NCBI GenBank assembly: GCA_013201155.1
Contig: CP053716.1
Location: 434,001 to 498,000 of the forward strand
Length of the DNA stretch: 64,000 nucleotides
DNA from: Berryella wangjianweii
GTDB lineage: Bacteria > Actinomycetota > Coriobacteriia > Coriobacteriales > Eggerthellaceae
Reading direction: 5' to 3'
The position numbers and the translations under genes were made by a program. Shown in pieces: positions 15,943 to 25,942 of this stretch. The stretch's first letter is position 1, and each line of letters opens with the position of its first letter. The notes beneath the pieces were generated by a model that did no database searches, was not told the DNA's origin, and saw nothing but the letters and a program-made list of their open reading frames with translations.

Positions 15943-17877
15943 TCAGGCCGAGGGCAGGCGGTGCTGCGCGCGCAGCGCGCGCAGCGAGCGCTGCAGCTCG
16001 ACGATTCCCTGGAACAGCATCTCGCGCTCGTCGGAATCAACGGGGCGGCTGCCGGCCAAAGAGGCGCGCATGTCGGCCACGGCGGCCTCCAGATCGCCAA
16101 TGGCCAGGTCGTCCACCAGGTACGGAGCCAGCACGTCGTCGGCCAGGCCCTCACGCGGCGCGCTGGCCGTCAGCACGCGCTCGGCGCGGGCGTCGGCGCG
16201 GGCGGCATTGGTCACCAGCGTGGCGGACGAGGCCCCCGCGCTCTCCGACAGCGTGGCCAGCAGCGAGGTGGCCAGCGTCGCATGCAGATCCGAGCGCCAC
16301 GTGGTCTGAGCAAGGGCCTGCGGATACGAAAGAGCCAGGTCGGGGCGGCGCACGAACAGGCACAGCAGCTCGCGCTCGACGCGAATGCGGTTTCGCTCGG
16401 CCTCGCTGAGCGAGCGCTCGGAGGAAGGCGCCGCCGCTGCGGGCGCCGACTCGCTCGACGTCCCGGAGAAGCCGGAGCCGTCGCTCGATGTCGCCGCAGC
16501 GCCCACCTGCTCGCGTCCCGGCGCCGCAGCGCGGCTCTCCCCCTCCCGCCGCGCAGGGGGGCGCAAGCGCGCCAGGCGGTCGAGCACGTCCTCCTCGCGG
16601 GCGCGGCAGCGATCGGCGATCTGCACGGCGTAGTCCTTCGCCAGCAGCGACCCCTTGATCGGCGCCAGCACCTCCAGGGCCGCGGTGAGGGCGCGGGTGC
16701 GACCCTCTGCCGTGCCCAGGTCGTGGGCGGCCAGGCGCCGTTCGATGCCGTAGGCGATCAGCGGCTGGGCGTTCTCGATCAGCTCGCGCAGGGGCTGGGC
16801 GCCGTGCTGGCGCACGAAGTCGGCCGGGTCCAGCCCGCCCGGCAAGGTCACGGCCGCAAGCTCGATGCGAAGCCGCCCCGCCTCGGGGGTCATGCTGTCG
16901 TCAATGAACTCAAGCGCCCGATCGGCCGCGCGCTGACCCGCTGCGTCACCGTCGAACAGGTAGACGATCCGGTGGCGGGCGTGGCGCGATATCGTGCGGA
17001 TATGGCTCATGGTAAGCGCGGTTCCCAGCGTGGCCACGGCATTCTGAATGCCGGCCTCGTGCAGGGCGATCACGTCGGTGTAGCCCTCGCACACCACGGC
17101 CGTTCCCGTGGAGGTGAGCGACGCCTTGGCGCGGTCGAGCCCGAACAGCACGTGCGACTTGTGGAACAGGGGCGTCTCTTGCGAGTTCAGGTACTTCGGC
17201 TCGCCCTGGCCGATCACGCGCCCGCCGAAGGCTATGCAGGCCCCTGCGGCGTCGTTGATGGGAAACATCACGCGGTTGTAGAAGCGGTCGCGCAGGCGGC
17301 CGTCGCGCGACATGGAGGCCACGTTGGCCTCGATCATGTCGGACTCCGAGAAGCCCTTCGCGCGCAGATGCCGCACCAAGGCCCCCGACCCCGGCGCGTA
17401 GCCGAGGCGCCAGCGCCCGGGCACCTCGCCGCCCAGGTCGCGTCCGGCCAGGTACGTGCGCGCCTCCTGGGCGCCCGGCATGCGGGAGCGCATCAGCTCC
17501 AGGTGGAAGAGCGAGGCGGTCTCGTCGCACACCTCGCGCAGGCGACCCTTGCGGCTGTCGGACAGGCGGCGCCCGCGGCTCGACTCCAGCGTGATGCCCG
17601 CGCGCTGCGCCAGGGCGTGAACGGCATCGACGAACGACAGCCCGTCAAGCTTCATCACGAACGAGAACACGTCGCCCCCCTCGTGGCAGCCGAAGCAGTG
17701 CCACAGCTGCGCATGGGGGTCCACCTTCATGGACGGCGTCTTCTCCTGATGAAAGGGACAGCAGCACCACAGGTCGCGGCCCTTCGGGCGCAAGGGAACC
17801 CGCTCGCCCACGATCGTTGCCAAATCACTGGCATCGCGGACACGCTGAAGGTCCTCGTCGCTGAATCCCCCCGCCAT
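15943..17877 (-). CDS. dnaG: DNA primase
   Basis: Synthesises RNA primers for replication. The 644-residue protein has the CHC2 zinc-binding domain at about 1-100 (CPFHQEKTPSMK and CFGCHEGGDVFSF). The core follows, with a TOPRIM domain near 255-340 (VVCEGYTDVIALHEAG, then LFDGDAAG). There is a Ser/Ala-rich linker near 450-490 and a C-terminal DnaB-interaction domain. ATG 17877 lies seven bases after the small membrane-protein gene. In many bacteria rpoD follows dnaG; here def follows instead after a 240-base gap. Confidence 0.95.
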   Translation of the reverse strand: MAGGFSDEDLQRVRDASDLATIVGERVPLRPKGRDLWCCCPFHQEKTPSMKVDPHAQLWHCFGCHEGGDVFSFVMKLDGLSFVDAVHALAQRAGITLESSRGRRLSDSRKGRLREVCDETASLFHLELMRSRMPGAQEARTYLAGRDLGGEVPGRWRLGYAPGSGALVRHLRAKGFSESDMIEANVASMSRDGRLRDRFYNRVMFPINDAAGACIAFGGRVIGQGEPKYLNSQETPLFHKSHVLFGLDRAKASLTSTGTAVVCEGYTDVIALHEAGIQNAVATLGTALTMSHIRTISRHARHRIVYLFDGDAAGQRAADRALEFIDDSMTPEAGRLRIELAAVTLPGGLDPADFVRQHGAQPLRELIENAQPLIAYGIERRLAAHDLGTAEGRTRALTAALEVLAPIKGSLLAKDYAVQIADRCRAREEDVLDRLARLRPPARREGESRAAAPGREQVGAAATSSDGSGFSGTSSESAPAAAAPSSERSLSEAERNRIRVERELLCLFVRRPDLALSYPQALAQTTWRSDLHATLATSLLATLSESAGASSATLVTNAARADARAERVLTASAPREGLADDVLAPYLVDDLAIGDLEAAVADMRASLAGSRPVDSDEREMLFQGIVELQRSLRALRAQHRLPSA

Positions 17878-17884
17878 GGACGCG

Positions 17885-18094
17885 CTATTCGTCCCGGCTG
17901 CCCTTGGACGCCGCCAGGGAGCGGCGCGACACCCAGGCCAGAACCACGGCGGCGACGTAGAGCACCACGACGGTGGCGACGCGGCCGAAGCTGAGGTCCT
18001 TGTACCCGATAAGGAACACGCCCACCCCGAACGTGGCCATGACGGCGCACAGGATGCTCACCCACGACAGGTAGCGCGCGGTGTTCTGCGACAT
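17885..18094 (-). CDS. Small membrane protein of unknown function
   Basis: A 69-residue protein with two predicted membrane helices (about residues 8-28 and 36-56) and a positively charged C-terminus (SRRSLAASKGS). ATG 18094 is preceded by AAAGGAGGAG, one of the best ribosome-binding sites in the window, so it is very likely translated. The longer frame to 18184 adds a non-conserved-looking Pro-rich stretch and has no ribosome-binding site. It is immediately upstream of dnaG and probably co-transcribed with it. I recognise no family. Confidence 0.7.
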   Translation of the reverse strand: MSQNTARYLSWVSILCAVMATFGVGVFLIGYKDLSFGRVATVVVLYVAAVVLAWVSRRSLAASKGSRDE

Positions 18095-18283
18095 GCTGAT
18101 CACTCCTCCTTTGGTCAGGCACCGAGTATAGCGCATGGGCATGGGGATGGCGGGTTCGCGGGAGGCAAGCGGCCCTGCCGGCACGCCGCCCCGCGCGGTC
18201 TGCGGACCCCTCGGCGGGCCGGCCCTTCATGGTGCGCGGTCCTTGGTACAATGGCCGAAAATACCGGAATGGAGCACACGAGC

Positions 18284-19519
18284 ATGAGCTATTCCCCCAT
18301 CGGGCTGCTGAGCCTTGATCCGCACGTCGAACGGCAGATTCGCGAGCAGCGCGCGTCCGGGCGCCTGAGCCCCTTCGCCTTCGACGACGCGCGCGTCACC
18401 CGCCGCGACGACCTGCCCCACGACCGCGCCACCCTGGCTCGCCCGGCCTTCGCGCGCGACATCGACAAGATCGTCAACATACCGGCATACAACCGCTACG
18501 CCGACAAGACCCAGGTGTTCTCGTTCGTGCAGAACGACGACGTGTGCCGCCGTGGCCTGCACGTCCAGCTGGTAAGCCGCGTGGCGCGCACCATCGCGGG
18601 GCTGCTGGGACTGAACGTAGAGCTGACCGAGGCGATCGCCCTGGGCCATGACCTGGGCCACACCCCCTTCGGCCATGCGGGCGAGCACTGGCTGAGCACC
18701 TGCTACCACCGGCGCACCGGGCGCTTCTTCAACCACAACGTGCAGAGCGTGCGCGTGATGGACCGCCTGTACCGGCGCAACATCAGCCTGCAGACCCTGG
18801 ACGGGGCGCTCTGCCACAACGGCGAGTTCGCCCAGCAGACCCTGCGCATGGGAGACACCCGCACCTTCGACGACCTGGACAGCCTGGTAGAGGCCTGCAC
18901 CGCCGACGAGAGCGCCATCGCCGGGCTGCGGCCCTCGACGCTGGAGGGCTGCGTGGTGCGCATGGCCGACATGATCGCCTACCTGGGAAAGGACCGCATC
19001 GACGCCATCGACATGGGGGTGATCCCCTCCCACGACGTGTTCGCCAGCACGCTGATCGGCACGCAGAACGCCCAGATCGTCAACAACATGACCGTGGACA
19101 TCGTCACGCACAGCATCGGGCAGCCCCGCATCTGCATGAGCGAGGAGGCCTTCCGCGACATCAAGGAGGCGAAGCGCGCCAACTACGAGCTGATCTACCT
19201 GACCGAGGGCATGTCGCAGGAGCATGCGCGCATGATGCACGAGATGTTCGAGGAGTTGTACGAGCGGCTTCACGCCGACCTGGTGGCGGGCGATGAGTCG
19301 AGCGTGGTGTTTCGCCATCACGTGGACTACCTGTGCCGCAAGTCGCGCTCGATCACCCGCGAGGCCTACCTGACTCAGGATTCCCATCAGATCGTGGTGG
19401 ACTACCTCTCGTCCATGACCGACTCGTACTTCACCGCCCTGCACGCCCACCTGTTCCCGGGAAGCGGCAAGCGGGTGGTAGAGCATGGGTACTTCGACGA
19501 GGGGGCGCCGGCACGATGA
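18284..19519 (+). CDS. dgt: Deoxyguanosinetriphosphate triphosphohydrolase-like HD protein
   Basis: Hydrolyses dGTP (or other dNTPs) to the nucleoside and tripolyphosphate. The 411-residue product has the HD-domain signature GHDLGHTPFGHAGE near residue 125 and the downstream RMADMIAYLGKDRIDA segment carrying the last metal ligand. Three in-frame ATGs exist (18251, 18269, 18284). I choose 18284 because TGGAG sits at suitable spacing and because TACAAT at 18247-18252 looks like a -10 box, which would place the earlier ATGs at or before the transcript start. Its stop overlaps the next start in ATGA. Confidence 0.85.
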   Translation: MSYSPIGLLSLDPHVERQIREQRASGRLSPFAFDDARVTRRDDLPHDRATLARPAFARDIDKIVNIPAYNRYADKTQVFSFVQNDDVCRRGLHVQLVSRVARTIAGLLGLNVELTEAIALGHDLGHTPFGHAGEHWLSTCYHRRTGRFFNHNVQSVRVMDRLYRRNISLQTLDGALCHNGEFAQQTLRMGDTRTFDDLDSLVEACTADESAIAGLRPSTLEGCVVRMADMIAYLGKDRIDAIDMGVIPSHDVFASTLIGTQNAQIVNNMTVDIVTHSIGQPRICMSEEAFRDIKEAKRANYELIYLTEGMSQEHARMMHEMFEELYERLHADLVAGDESSVVFRHHVDYLCRKSRSITREAYLTQDSHQIVVDYLSSMTDSYFTALHAHLFPGSGKRVVEHGYFDEGAPAR

Positions 19520-20061
19520 GCATGCTGATCGCATCCGACGTTCACGGAAGCCTCGACGCCGCCCGGGCCCTTTCGGCACGCGTGGCCGCGCATGGCGTCG
19601 AGCGCGTGGTATTGCTGGGCGACCTGCTGTACCATGGGCCGCGCAATCCCCTGCCGCCAAGCTACGACCCTGCGGCCACCGCGCGCGAGCTGAACCGCAA
19701 CGCGGCGATCACCTGGGCGGTGCGCGGAAACTGCGACTCCGAGGTTGACGACTGGATGCTGGAGTTCGACTGCGCGGTCGATCATCGCCGCTTCACGGTG
19801 GGCGGCGTGCGGTTCGAGGCCAGCCATGGGCATCGACCGGGCTTCACGCCCGATGACCTCGCCGGCGTCTTGCCCGGCAGCGTGCTGCTGTACGGCCATA
19901 CCCACGTGAAAACGCTTGAGCGGCGCGGGGGCATCGTGCTGGCGAACCCCGGCAGCACCACCTTCCCCAAAGACGACGGCCCCGGGTACCTGCTGTTCAG
20001 CAATGGCACGCTGACGCTGTACAGCCTGGACGGCATCGCCCTGCGGTCCCTGAGGCCGTAG
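19516..20061 (+). CDS. YfcE-type calcineurin-like phosphodiesterase
   Basis: A 181-residue metallophosphoesterase of the YfcE/MJ0936 type. It has the metal-ligand motifs SDVHGSLDAA (residue 8 onward), LLGDLLYHGPRN (about 34), the RGNCDSEVD motif (about 75), SHGHRPG (about 107) and YGHTHVKTL (about 130). It is translationally coupled to dgt through a 4-base overlap. YfcE acts on artificial phosphodiesters; the physiological substrate is unknown. Confidence 0.85.
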   Translation: MSMLIASDVHGSLDAARALSARVAAHGVERVVLLGDLLYHGPRNPLPPSYDPAATARELNRNAAITWAVRGNCDSEVDDWMLEFDCAVDHRRFTVGGVRFEASHGHRPGFTPDDLAGVLPGSVLLYGHTHVKTLERRGGIVLANPGSTTFPKDDGPGYLLFSNGTLTLYSLDGIALRSLRP

Positions 20062-20068
20062 CTTCCGC

Positions 20069-20103
20069 AAAAAAAGCGCCGCACCCGAGCGTGGGTGCGG
20101 CGC
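20069..20103 (-). terminator. Strong intrinsic terminator of hppA, shared convergent
   Basis: GCGCCGCACCC-gagcgt-GGGTGCGGCGC is a perfect 11-bp stem. On the minus strand it is followed by seven T, making a canonical terminator 25 bases after the hppA stop. In the plus direction it also lies just after the phosphodiesterase gene and may work both ways. Confidence 0.9.
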
Positions 20104-20127
20104 CTCTGTGCCCGTATCGCAGCGTTT

Positions 20128-22245
20128 CTACACCAGACGCTGAATGGCGATGAACAGCGGCGAGAAGGTCAGCGCCACGATCGTCATCAGGTTGATGAGG
20201 ATGTTCATCGAGGGACCCGAGGTGTCCTTGAACGGATCGCCCACGGTGTCGCCCACCACGGCGGCCTTGTGGGCCTCAGAGCCCTTGCCGCCATGCGAGC
20301 CCTTCTCGATGTACTTCTTCGCGTTGTCCCACGCACCGCCGGCGTTCGACATGAAGATCGCCAGCAGCATGCCGGTAGCCACGGCGCCCGCCAGGAAACC
20401 GCCGAGCATCTCGGGGTTGAAGCAGCCGATCACGATGGGGATGATCACGGCAAGCAGGCCGGGCAGCAGCATCTTGCGAAGTGCGGCGCTGGTGGAGATG
20501 GACACGCACTTGTCGTACTCGGGCTCGGCCTTGTACTCCATGATGCCCTCGATCTCGCGGAACTGTCGGCGCACCTCCTCCACCATGGCGTGGGCCGCCT
20601 CCGACACCGCGCCCATGGTGAGGGCGGCGAACATGAAGGGCACCATGGCGCCGATGAAGATGCCCGCGATGATCAGCGGGTTGGTCAGCGTCAGGCTGAA
20701 CTCGGGGAAGGCGTGGTGCATGGTTGCCTGGTACGACACGAACAGCGAGATGGCGGCCAAGCCGGCCGAGGCGATCGCGAAGCCCTTGGCGATGGCGGCC
20801 GTGGTGTTGCCCACCGCGTCCAGCGAGTCGGTGCGCTCGCGCACCTCCTCGGGCAGGCCGGCCATCTCGGCGATGCCGCCCGCGTTGTCGGCCACGGGGC
20901 CGTAGGCGTCCACGCCGATGGTGATCGCCGTGTTCGACAGCATGCCCGTGGCGGCCAGGGCCACGCCGAACAGACCCACGGCGATGCCGCCGTTGGAGGA
21001 GTCAACACCCGGGAAGGCCAGGTTGCCGAAGAAGTACGCGCCGATGATGGCGAAGGCCACCAGCAGAATCGGGATGATCGTGGACAGCATGCCCGTGGAC
21101 AGGCCCTGAATGATGTTGGTGGCGGCTCCGGTGTCGGAGGCCGCGGCGATGCGATGCACCGGCTTGTACTCGTCGGAGCAGAAGTACTCGGTGGTCTTGC
21201 CGATCAGCATGCCGGCCACCAGACCGCAGATCACCGAACCGAACAGCCACAGCGGCTGGGCAGCGGTGGTCGTGGTGCTCCAGACGAAGAAGATCGCGAA
21301 GATCGCGCAGATCTCGAGCGCGGCGGCCACGTAGGTGCCGCGATTGAGCGCGGCGTGCAGCGACGCGCCCTCCTTGGTGCGAACCGCGAACAAGCCGATG
21401 ATCGACGTGATGATGCCGCAGGCGGCGATCACCACGGGCACCACCACGGCCCAGGTGAGGTCGATGCCGGTGAAGTAGCCCAGCGAGCCGAAGGTGACGG
21501 CCAGGATCGTGGGGGCGATGATCGAGCCGGTGTACGACTCGAACAGGTCGGCGCCCATGCCGGCCACGTCGCCCACGTTGTCGCCCACGTTGTCGGCGAT
21601 GGTGGCGGGGTTGCGGGGGTCGTCCTCGGGGATGCCTGCCTCAACCTTGCCCACCAGGTCGGCGCCCACGTCGGCGGCCTTGGTGTAGATGCCGCCGCCC
21701 ACACGGGCGAACAGGGCCACGGCGGAGGCGCCGGTGGCGAAGCCCTCGACCATGCCCACGTGCTCGTGCATCACGTCAACCATGTTGATGTTGCCGAACA
21801 CCAGCAAGATCAGCCACAGCGACAGGCCGAACAGCGCGAAGCTGGCCACGCACAGGCCCATGGTGAGGCCCGACTTGAAGCTGACGTTCAGGGCGCGGGC
21901 CACCGACTCGGTGGCGGCATGCGCCGTGCGGGTGTTGGCGCGCGTGGCAACGTGCATGCCCGCATAGCCTGCGCAGGCCGACAGCACGCCGCCGGTGATG
22001 AAGGCGGCCGCCGTCCAGGGCGACAGCGCGAACGCCATGACCACCGCGACGACCGCGACGAACACTGCGAGCATCTTGTACTCGCTGACCAGGAAGGCCT
22101 TCGCGCCCTTCTGGATTTTGATCGAGATGCTGTTCATCTTCTCGGGGCCGGGGTCCTGCTTCAGAACCCACGAACCGAGGTAGCCCGCCACCGCCATGCC
22201 GATCAGGGCGCAGATGGGGGCGAGCCATGCTACCGAAGTAGTCAC
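20128..22245 (-). CDS. hppA: Membrane-bound pyrophosphatase, K+-stimulated type
   Basis: An integral membrane PPase that couples pyrophosphate hydrolysis to H+ and/or Na+ pumping. The 705-residue protein has about 15-16 membrane helices and the catalytic stretch [11 protein letters not shown] followed by [19 protein letters not shown]. At the site that separates subclasses it reads [10 protein letters not shown] (about residue 479). Ala rather than Lys after NTTA is known to mark K+-dependent enzymes, which include the Na+ pumps. The start is GTG 22245 with AAGGAGGG before it. A 9-bp hairpin CTTCACGCT/AGCGTGAAG (22284-22310) lies in its leader, and TACTATAGG near 22324 may be the -10. Confidence 0.95.
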   Translation of the reverse strand: MTTSVAWLAPICALIGMAVAGYLGSWVLKQDPGPEKMNSISIKIQKGAKAFLVSEYKMLAVFVAVVAVVMAFALSPWTAAAFITGGVLSACAGYAGMHVATRANTRTAHAATESVARALNVSFKSGLTMGLCVASFALFGLSLWLILLVFGNINMVDVMHEHVGMVEGFATGASAVALFARVGGGIYTKAADVGADLVGKVEAGIPEDDPRNPATIADNVGDNVGDVAGMGADLFESYTGSIIAPTILAVTFGSLGYFTGIDLTWAVVVPVVIAACGIITSIIGLFAVRTKEGASLHAALNRGTYVAAALEICAIFAIFFVWSTTTTAAQPLWLFGSVICGLVAGMLIGKTTEYFCSDEYKPVHRIAAASDTGAATNIIQGLSTGMLSTIIPILLVAFAIIGAYFFGNLAFPGVDSSNGGIAVGLFGVALAATGMLSNTAITIGVDAYGPVADNAGGIAEMAGLPEEVRERTDSLDAVGNTTAAIAKGFAIASAGLAAISLFVSYQATMHHAFPEFSLTLTNPLIIAGIFIGAMVPFMFAALTMGAVSEAAHAMVEEVRRQFREIEGIMEYKAEPEYDKCVSISTSAALRKMLLPGLLAVIIPIVIGCFNPEMLGGFLAGAVATGMLLAIFMSNAGGAWDNAKKYIEKGSHGGKGSEAHKAAVVGDTVGDPFKDTSGPSMNILINLMTIVALTFSPLFIAIQRLV

Positions 22246-22413
22246 GTAATCCCTCCTTGAATGTTGCCGGAACCGTCTGTGGCCTTCACGCTGGGCACAC
22301 GAGCGTGAAGAACGCAGTGCTCCTATAGTAGGCGAAAGGCGGGCCCAGCGGGGCGAGAATCGGCGCGCTTTCAGCACGAAAGCCGTTATGCGCGGCACGT
22401 GCGGCGCGGCGGA

Positions 22414-23322
22414 CTACAGGTGCTGACGCACCCAGGCGATGTTCGCCAGCACCGTTCTGATCAGCTCGTCCACGGTATCGAATTTGATCATGGGTCGCAG
22501 GAAGTGCGTGACGTCGATGCTCAGCGCGGCGCCGTACAGCGTGCCTTGGAAATCAAGCAGATGCGCCTCGCACACGGCGTCGGTGCGGCCGGAGAACACC
22601 GGCGACACCCCCACCGATACCGCAGCGCGGTAGGTTTCGCCGTCTATGCGGGCATAGCCGGCGTACACGCCCTCCCCCAGCGCCAGACAGGCGGGCGGCA
22701 CGCTCAGGTTGGCGGTGGAGAACCCCATCTGGGCGCCCTCGCCGCGGCCGGGCACCACCCGGCCCACGATGCGATAGGGGCGTCCCAGCAGGTCGCGGGC
22801 CTCGCTTACCTTCCCCTCCTGCAGAAGCAGGCGGATGCGCGTGGCCGAGATGGGGCTGCCCTCGGCCTGAACCAGGGTATGGGCATGCACCTCCATGCCA
22901 TGCACGGCCCCCCAGCGCTCAAGGTCGGCCACCGTGCCGCTGGCCCGCGCACCGAAGCGCAGGCCATGGCCCACGTGCAGGGCGCGGGGCACATGGGCCC
23001 CGAAGGCGCGCTGCATGAAGTCGGCGGGAGGCTGCCCGGCGAACGCCTCGGTGAACGGAAAGGCCACCACGGCATCCACGCCGGTGTCGGCCAGCGCGCG
23101 CAGGCGGTCGTCGTTGGTCATCAGCTTGCGCAGGCGATCGGCGTGGAACACCTCGTCGGGATCGATGTCGAACGTCAGCGCCACGGCGTGCTTTTCCAGC
23201 TCGCGCGCCTGCGCGACCGCCTGTCCGATCAGGAATCGGTGCGCCCGGTGCACGCCGTCGAACACGCCGAAGGCGCACACCGCGCCCTCAAGGCGCGCCA
23301 CGTCGAACGTCTCGTCTGCCAT
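22414..23322 (-). CDS. ribF: Bifunctional riboflavin kinase / FAD synthetase
   Basis: Makes FMN and FAD from riboflavin. The 302-residue protein has the nucleotidyltransferase start GVFDGVHRAHRFLI near residue 18 (the HxGH-like motif reads HRAH), and ISATRIRLLLQEGKVSEA near 150. The riboflavin-kinase domain has FSTANL near 195 in the usual GxPTAN position and the GVSPVF stretch. ATG 23322 leaves a seven-base gap to truB. GTG 23337 (MAELIMADETF) overlapping truB is an alternative start with a G-rich upstream stretch. It is the last gene of the rimP-nusA operon. Confidence 0.9.
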   Translation of the reverse strand: MADETFDVARLEGAVCAFGVFDGVHRAHRFLIGQAVAQARELEKHAVALTFDIDPDEVFHADRLRKLMTNDDRLRALADTGVDAVVAFPFTEAFAGQPPADFMQRAFGAHVPRALHVGHGLRFGARASGTVADLERWGAVHGMEVHAHTLVQAEGSPISATRIRLLLQEGKVSEARDLLGRPYRIVGRVVPGRGEGAQMGFSTANLSVPPACLALGEGVYAGYARIDGETYRAAVSVGVSPVFSGRTDAVCEAHLLDFQGTLYGAALSIDVTHFLRPMIKFDTVDELIRTVLANIAWVRQHL

Positions 23323-23329
23323 TATCAGC

Positions 23330-24355
23330 TCAGCCACGCGAAACCCCCACGGAGAACCCGCAGCGCGAGGCCCACAGCCCCCGCTGCGCATCGAATTCGT
23401 ACACCGCAGCCAGGCGGTCTTCCAGCAGAACGCAGGCAAGCTCGCCGGGACGCGGCTCCCCCGCACCCGCACGACCCGCGGCCATGCAGGCCGCATCCCG
23501 CGCCTGCGTCTTGGGCGCCGTGGCCACAGACGCGCTCTGGCCGCGCAGAGCGGGCTGAAGGCGCAGGTCATCGTCCTTCAGACGAGCCCCGTTGCGCACT
23601 GCGGCCCGACAGTGGTCGGCGTGGGCGAAGCGCAGCCCCAAAGCGGCCACCGGGTCGATGGCCGCCTGCGTGCCCCGGTCCTCCAGCTGATCGAGCGTCA
23701 CGCAGTCGTCGATGGACACGGCGCCCGCAGCCAGGCGGCGCAGACCGCTCAGGTGGGCGGCGCTTCCCGCCAGACGGCCCGCATCGCGCGCCAGAGAGCG
23801 AATGTAGGTGCCCTTCGACACGGCGAAGCGAACGCGCCAGCGCACGTCGCCCTCTTCGTCGCGCTGAGCATCGATCAGCTCCGCCGCATGCACGACGATC
23901 GGACGCGCGTCCAGCACCACGTCCTCGCCGGCACGGGCGCGCGCGTACGCCGCACGGCCGTTCACCTTGATGGCGGCGTACGCGGGCGGGCGCTGAAGCT
24001 GCTCGCCCACCAGCTTGGCCAGCACCTCATGCGCGCAGGCCGGATCGGCCAGATGCGCGGGCACCGGGGCGCGGCGCGTGGGCTCGCCCTCGGCGTCGTC
24101 GGTGCTCGTCTCCCACCCGAAGCGCAGCTCTGCCTGGTAGACCTTGTCATGACCCACCAGAAAATGCTCAAGGCGCGTAGCCGGTCCCACGCACAGGGGC
24201 AGCACGCCCGTCGCCAGCGGGTCGAGGGTGCCCGCATGGCCCACCCTGCGCTCACCGAACACGCGTCGCACGCGATTCACCACGTCATGCGAGCTCATGC
24301 CCTGCGGCTTGTCAACGGCCAGCAGCAGCGAGAACCCCGACTCCCCTCTTCTCAC
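23330..24355 (-). CDS. truB: tRNA pseudouridine-55 synthase
   Basis: TruB converts U55 of tRNAs to pseudouridine. The 341-residue protein has the substrate-binding DKPQGMSSHDVVNRVRR block and the catalytic Asp in GHAGTLDPLATGVLP near residue 43, then VSKGTYIRSLARD. The start is GTG 24355, whose GTGA overlaps the nrnA stop by four bases, showing translational coupling. The C-terminal 60 residues are Ala/Arg-rich and look specific to this lineage. Confidence 0.95.
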   Translation of the reverse strand: MRRGESGFSLLLAVDKPQGMSSHDVVNRVRRVFGERRVGHAGTLDPLATGVLPLCVGPATRLEHFLVGHDKVYQAELRFGWETSTDDAEGEPTRRAPVPAHLADPACAHEVLAKLVGEQLQRPPAYAAIKVNGRAAYARARAGEDVVLDARPIVVHAAELIDAQRDEEGDVRWRVRFAVSKGTYIRSLARDAGRLAGSAAHLSGLRRLAAGAVSIDDCVTLDQLEDRGTQAAIDPVAALGLRFAHADHCRAAVRNGARLKDDDLRLQPALRGQSASVATAPKTQARDAACMAAGRAGAGEPRPGELACVLLEDRLAAVYEFDAQRGLWASRCGFSVGVSRG

Positions 24356-25497
24356 TGCGGCGCACCTGCCGTCTGCCCATCCGACGTCGCATGGGCCGCG
24401 CGCGCCGACGCACCTGCCGCCAGCGGATCCTCGGCCGACGCGCCGGAAGCCACCTGGCTCGCGCAGGGCCCGTACAGGCGCTCGATGGCCGCGCTCACGC
24501 GCGCGGCCGCCTCGTCAAGCGGGGCGTCGATCGAGAACCCCGCCGCCGCCACGTGGCCCCCGCCGCCGAAGAGGCGGGCCATCTGCGCCACATCGGCCGT
24601 GGACTTCGCCCGCGCGCTGCCGCGCACGATGCCGTCCTGCTGACGCAGCAGCACGGCCACCTCCACGCCCTCGATGCTGCGCAGGGCATCCACCACCGGC
24701 TCGATGTCCGACTTCACTGCGCCCGCAGACGCGATCTGCGCGGAGTCAAGCGTCCCCAGAACCGCCGCGCCGCCCAGAAGGAAGCGCGCGCTGCCGATCG
24801 CCTGGGCCTGCACCTGCAGCGACGCCAGCGTGCGGCGCTGGAAGAACTCCCGCGCGGTAAGCGCGGGGTCGGCACCGCAGGCGATCATGTCGGCCGCCGT
24901 GCGAAACGCCCCCTCGCCGGCCGATGCGTACTGGAACGAGCCCGTGTCGGTTGCCAGGCCGGTGAAGGCGCACTGGGCCGCAGCCGGCGAGGGAGCGCCC
25001 ACCAGCAGGCGGCAGAGGTCCCACACCCGCAGGGCGGTGGCGGGCGCCTCGGGCTCCACGTACACCATCTGGCTCATGGCCTGCGGCGCAGCATGGTGGT
25101 CGATGGTGATGGTCAGAGATGCCCGGGCATGGATCCGCGCCGCCGCGCCGATGCGCTCGACCGTGGGAACATCGACGGCCACGAAGGCCTCGCAGGGCCC
25201 TTGGAAATCGTCAGCGCTGGTCAGGAGCTCGCTTCCCGGCAGAAAGGCCAGCGAGGGCGGCGCGACGCGCGCGTCGGCCAGCACCGGCGTGACCCGCTTG
25301 CCCAGGTCGTTCAGCGTATGCGTCAGCGCCAGCTGCGAGCCGATGCAGTCGCCGTCGGGGCTGACGTGCCCACACACCACGATGTCGTCGGCGCCGCGCA
25401 GCGCCTCGGCGATCTGCTCCAGGCTGGCGTTCGACTGCGGCGTCAGCCGCGCTGCGGGCACGCCGCGGGGTGCGGCGCCGGAAAGCGCGCTACTCAT
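24352..25497 (-). CDS. nrnA: DHH/DHHA1 phosphoesterase, NrnA-type oligoribonuclease / pAp phosphatase
   Basis: Degrades short RNAs and pAp in bacteria lacking Orn. The 381-residue protein has the DHH-family motifs GHVSPDGDCIGSQLAL (about 45), VAVDVP (about 103) and TIDHH (about 127), and the C-terminal DHHA1 substrate motif FGGGGHVAAAGF (about 320). Its ATG overlaps the rbfA stop (ATGAGTAG). It lies between rbfA and truB, the usual place for this gene in Gram-positive nusA-infB operons. The last 30 residues are low-complexity Ala-rich. Confidence 0.9.
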   Translation of the reverse strand: MSSALSGAAPRGVPAARLTPQSNASLEQIAEALRGADDIVVCGHVSPDGDCIGSQLALTHTLNDLGKRVTPVLADARVAPPSLAFLPGSELLTSADDFQGPCEAFVAVDVPTVERIGAAARIHARASLTITIDHHAAPQAMSQMVYVEPEAPATALRVWDLCRLLVGAPSPAAAQCAFTGLATDTGSFQYASAGEGAFRTAADMIACGADPALTAREFFQRRTLASLQVQAQAIGSARFLLGGAAVLGTLDSAQIASAGAVKSDIEPVVDALRSIEGVEVAVLLRQQDGIVRGSARAKSTADVAQMARLFGGGGHVAAAGFSIDAPLDEAAARVSAAIERLYGPCASQVASGASAEDPLAAGASARAAHATSDGQTAGAPQ

Positions 25498-25864
25498 CGC
25501 CGGGCTCATCCGGCGCCCCGCCGCTGCGCTCGCGCTCGGCGCGCAGGGCGATGGCGATCCGCTCAGCGTGATCGACGCTCTTGTCGGGGAAGAACCGCAG
25601 CTCGGGAACCACACGCCACGACAGCTCACGCCCCATGAGCGAGCGGATGCGACCCGATGCCGACTTCAGCGCCGCGGACACCTCCTCGATGCGGGCGCGG
25701 TCGGCCGTGAAGTACACGTTGCAGGCGGAGCGGTCGAAGCTCACCTCGCAGTCGGTGATGGTGACCAGCGACAGGCGCGGGTCTGACACCTCGAACATGA
25801 TGATCTGAGCGATCACCTGGCGCGCCTGCTCGTTCACGCGCCTACTGGACGAACCCTGCTTCAT
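25490..25864 (-). CDS. rbfA: Ribosome-binding factor A
   Basis: A 124-residue 30S maturation factor with a KH-like fold. The characteristic features are the N-terminal RRVNEQARQVIAQII, SDPRLSLVTITDCEVS, and the late LRFFPDKSVDHAERIA segment, which corresponds to the family's LxFxxDxSxxxxxrI motif. It lies 78 bases downstream of infB in the same direction, with GGAGGGCAGCC just upstream of the start. Confidence 0.95.
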   Translation of the reverse strand: MKQGSSSRRVNEQARQVIAQIIMFEVSDPRLSLVTITDCEVSFDRSACNVYFTADRARIEEVSAALKSASGRIRSLMGRELSWRVVPELRFFPDKSVDHAERIAIALRAERERSGGAPDEPGDE

Positions 25865-25942
25865 GGCTGCCCTCCTTCAGATGGCGAAAGCGGACGCCGG
25901 CCGCGCCGACGTCCGCTGCGTATGCGTGCGATCGGGCGCGTC

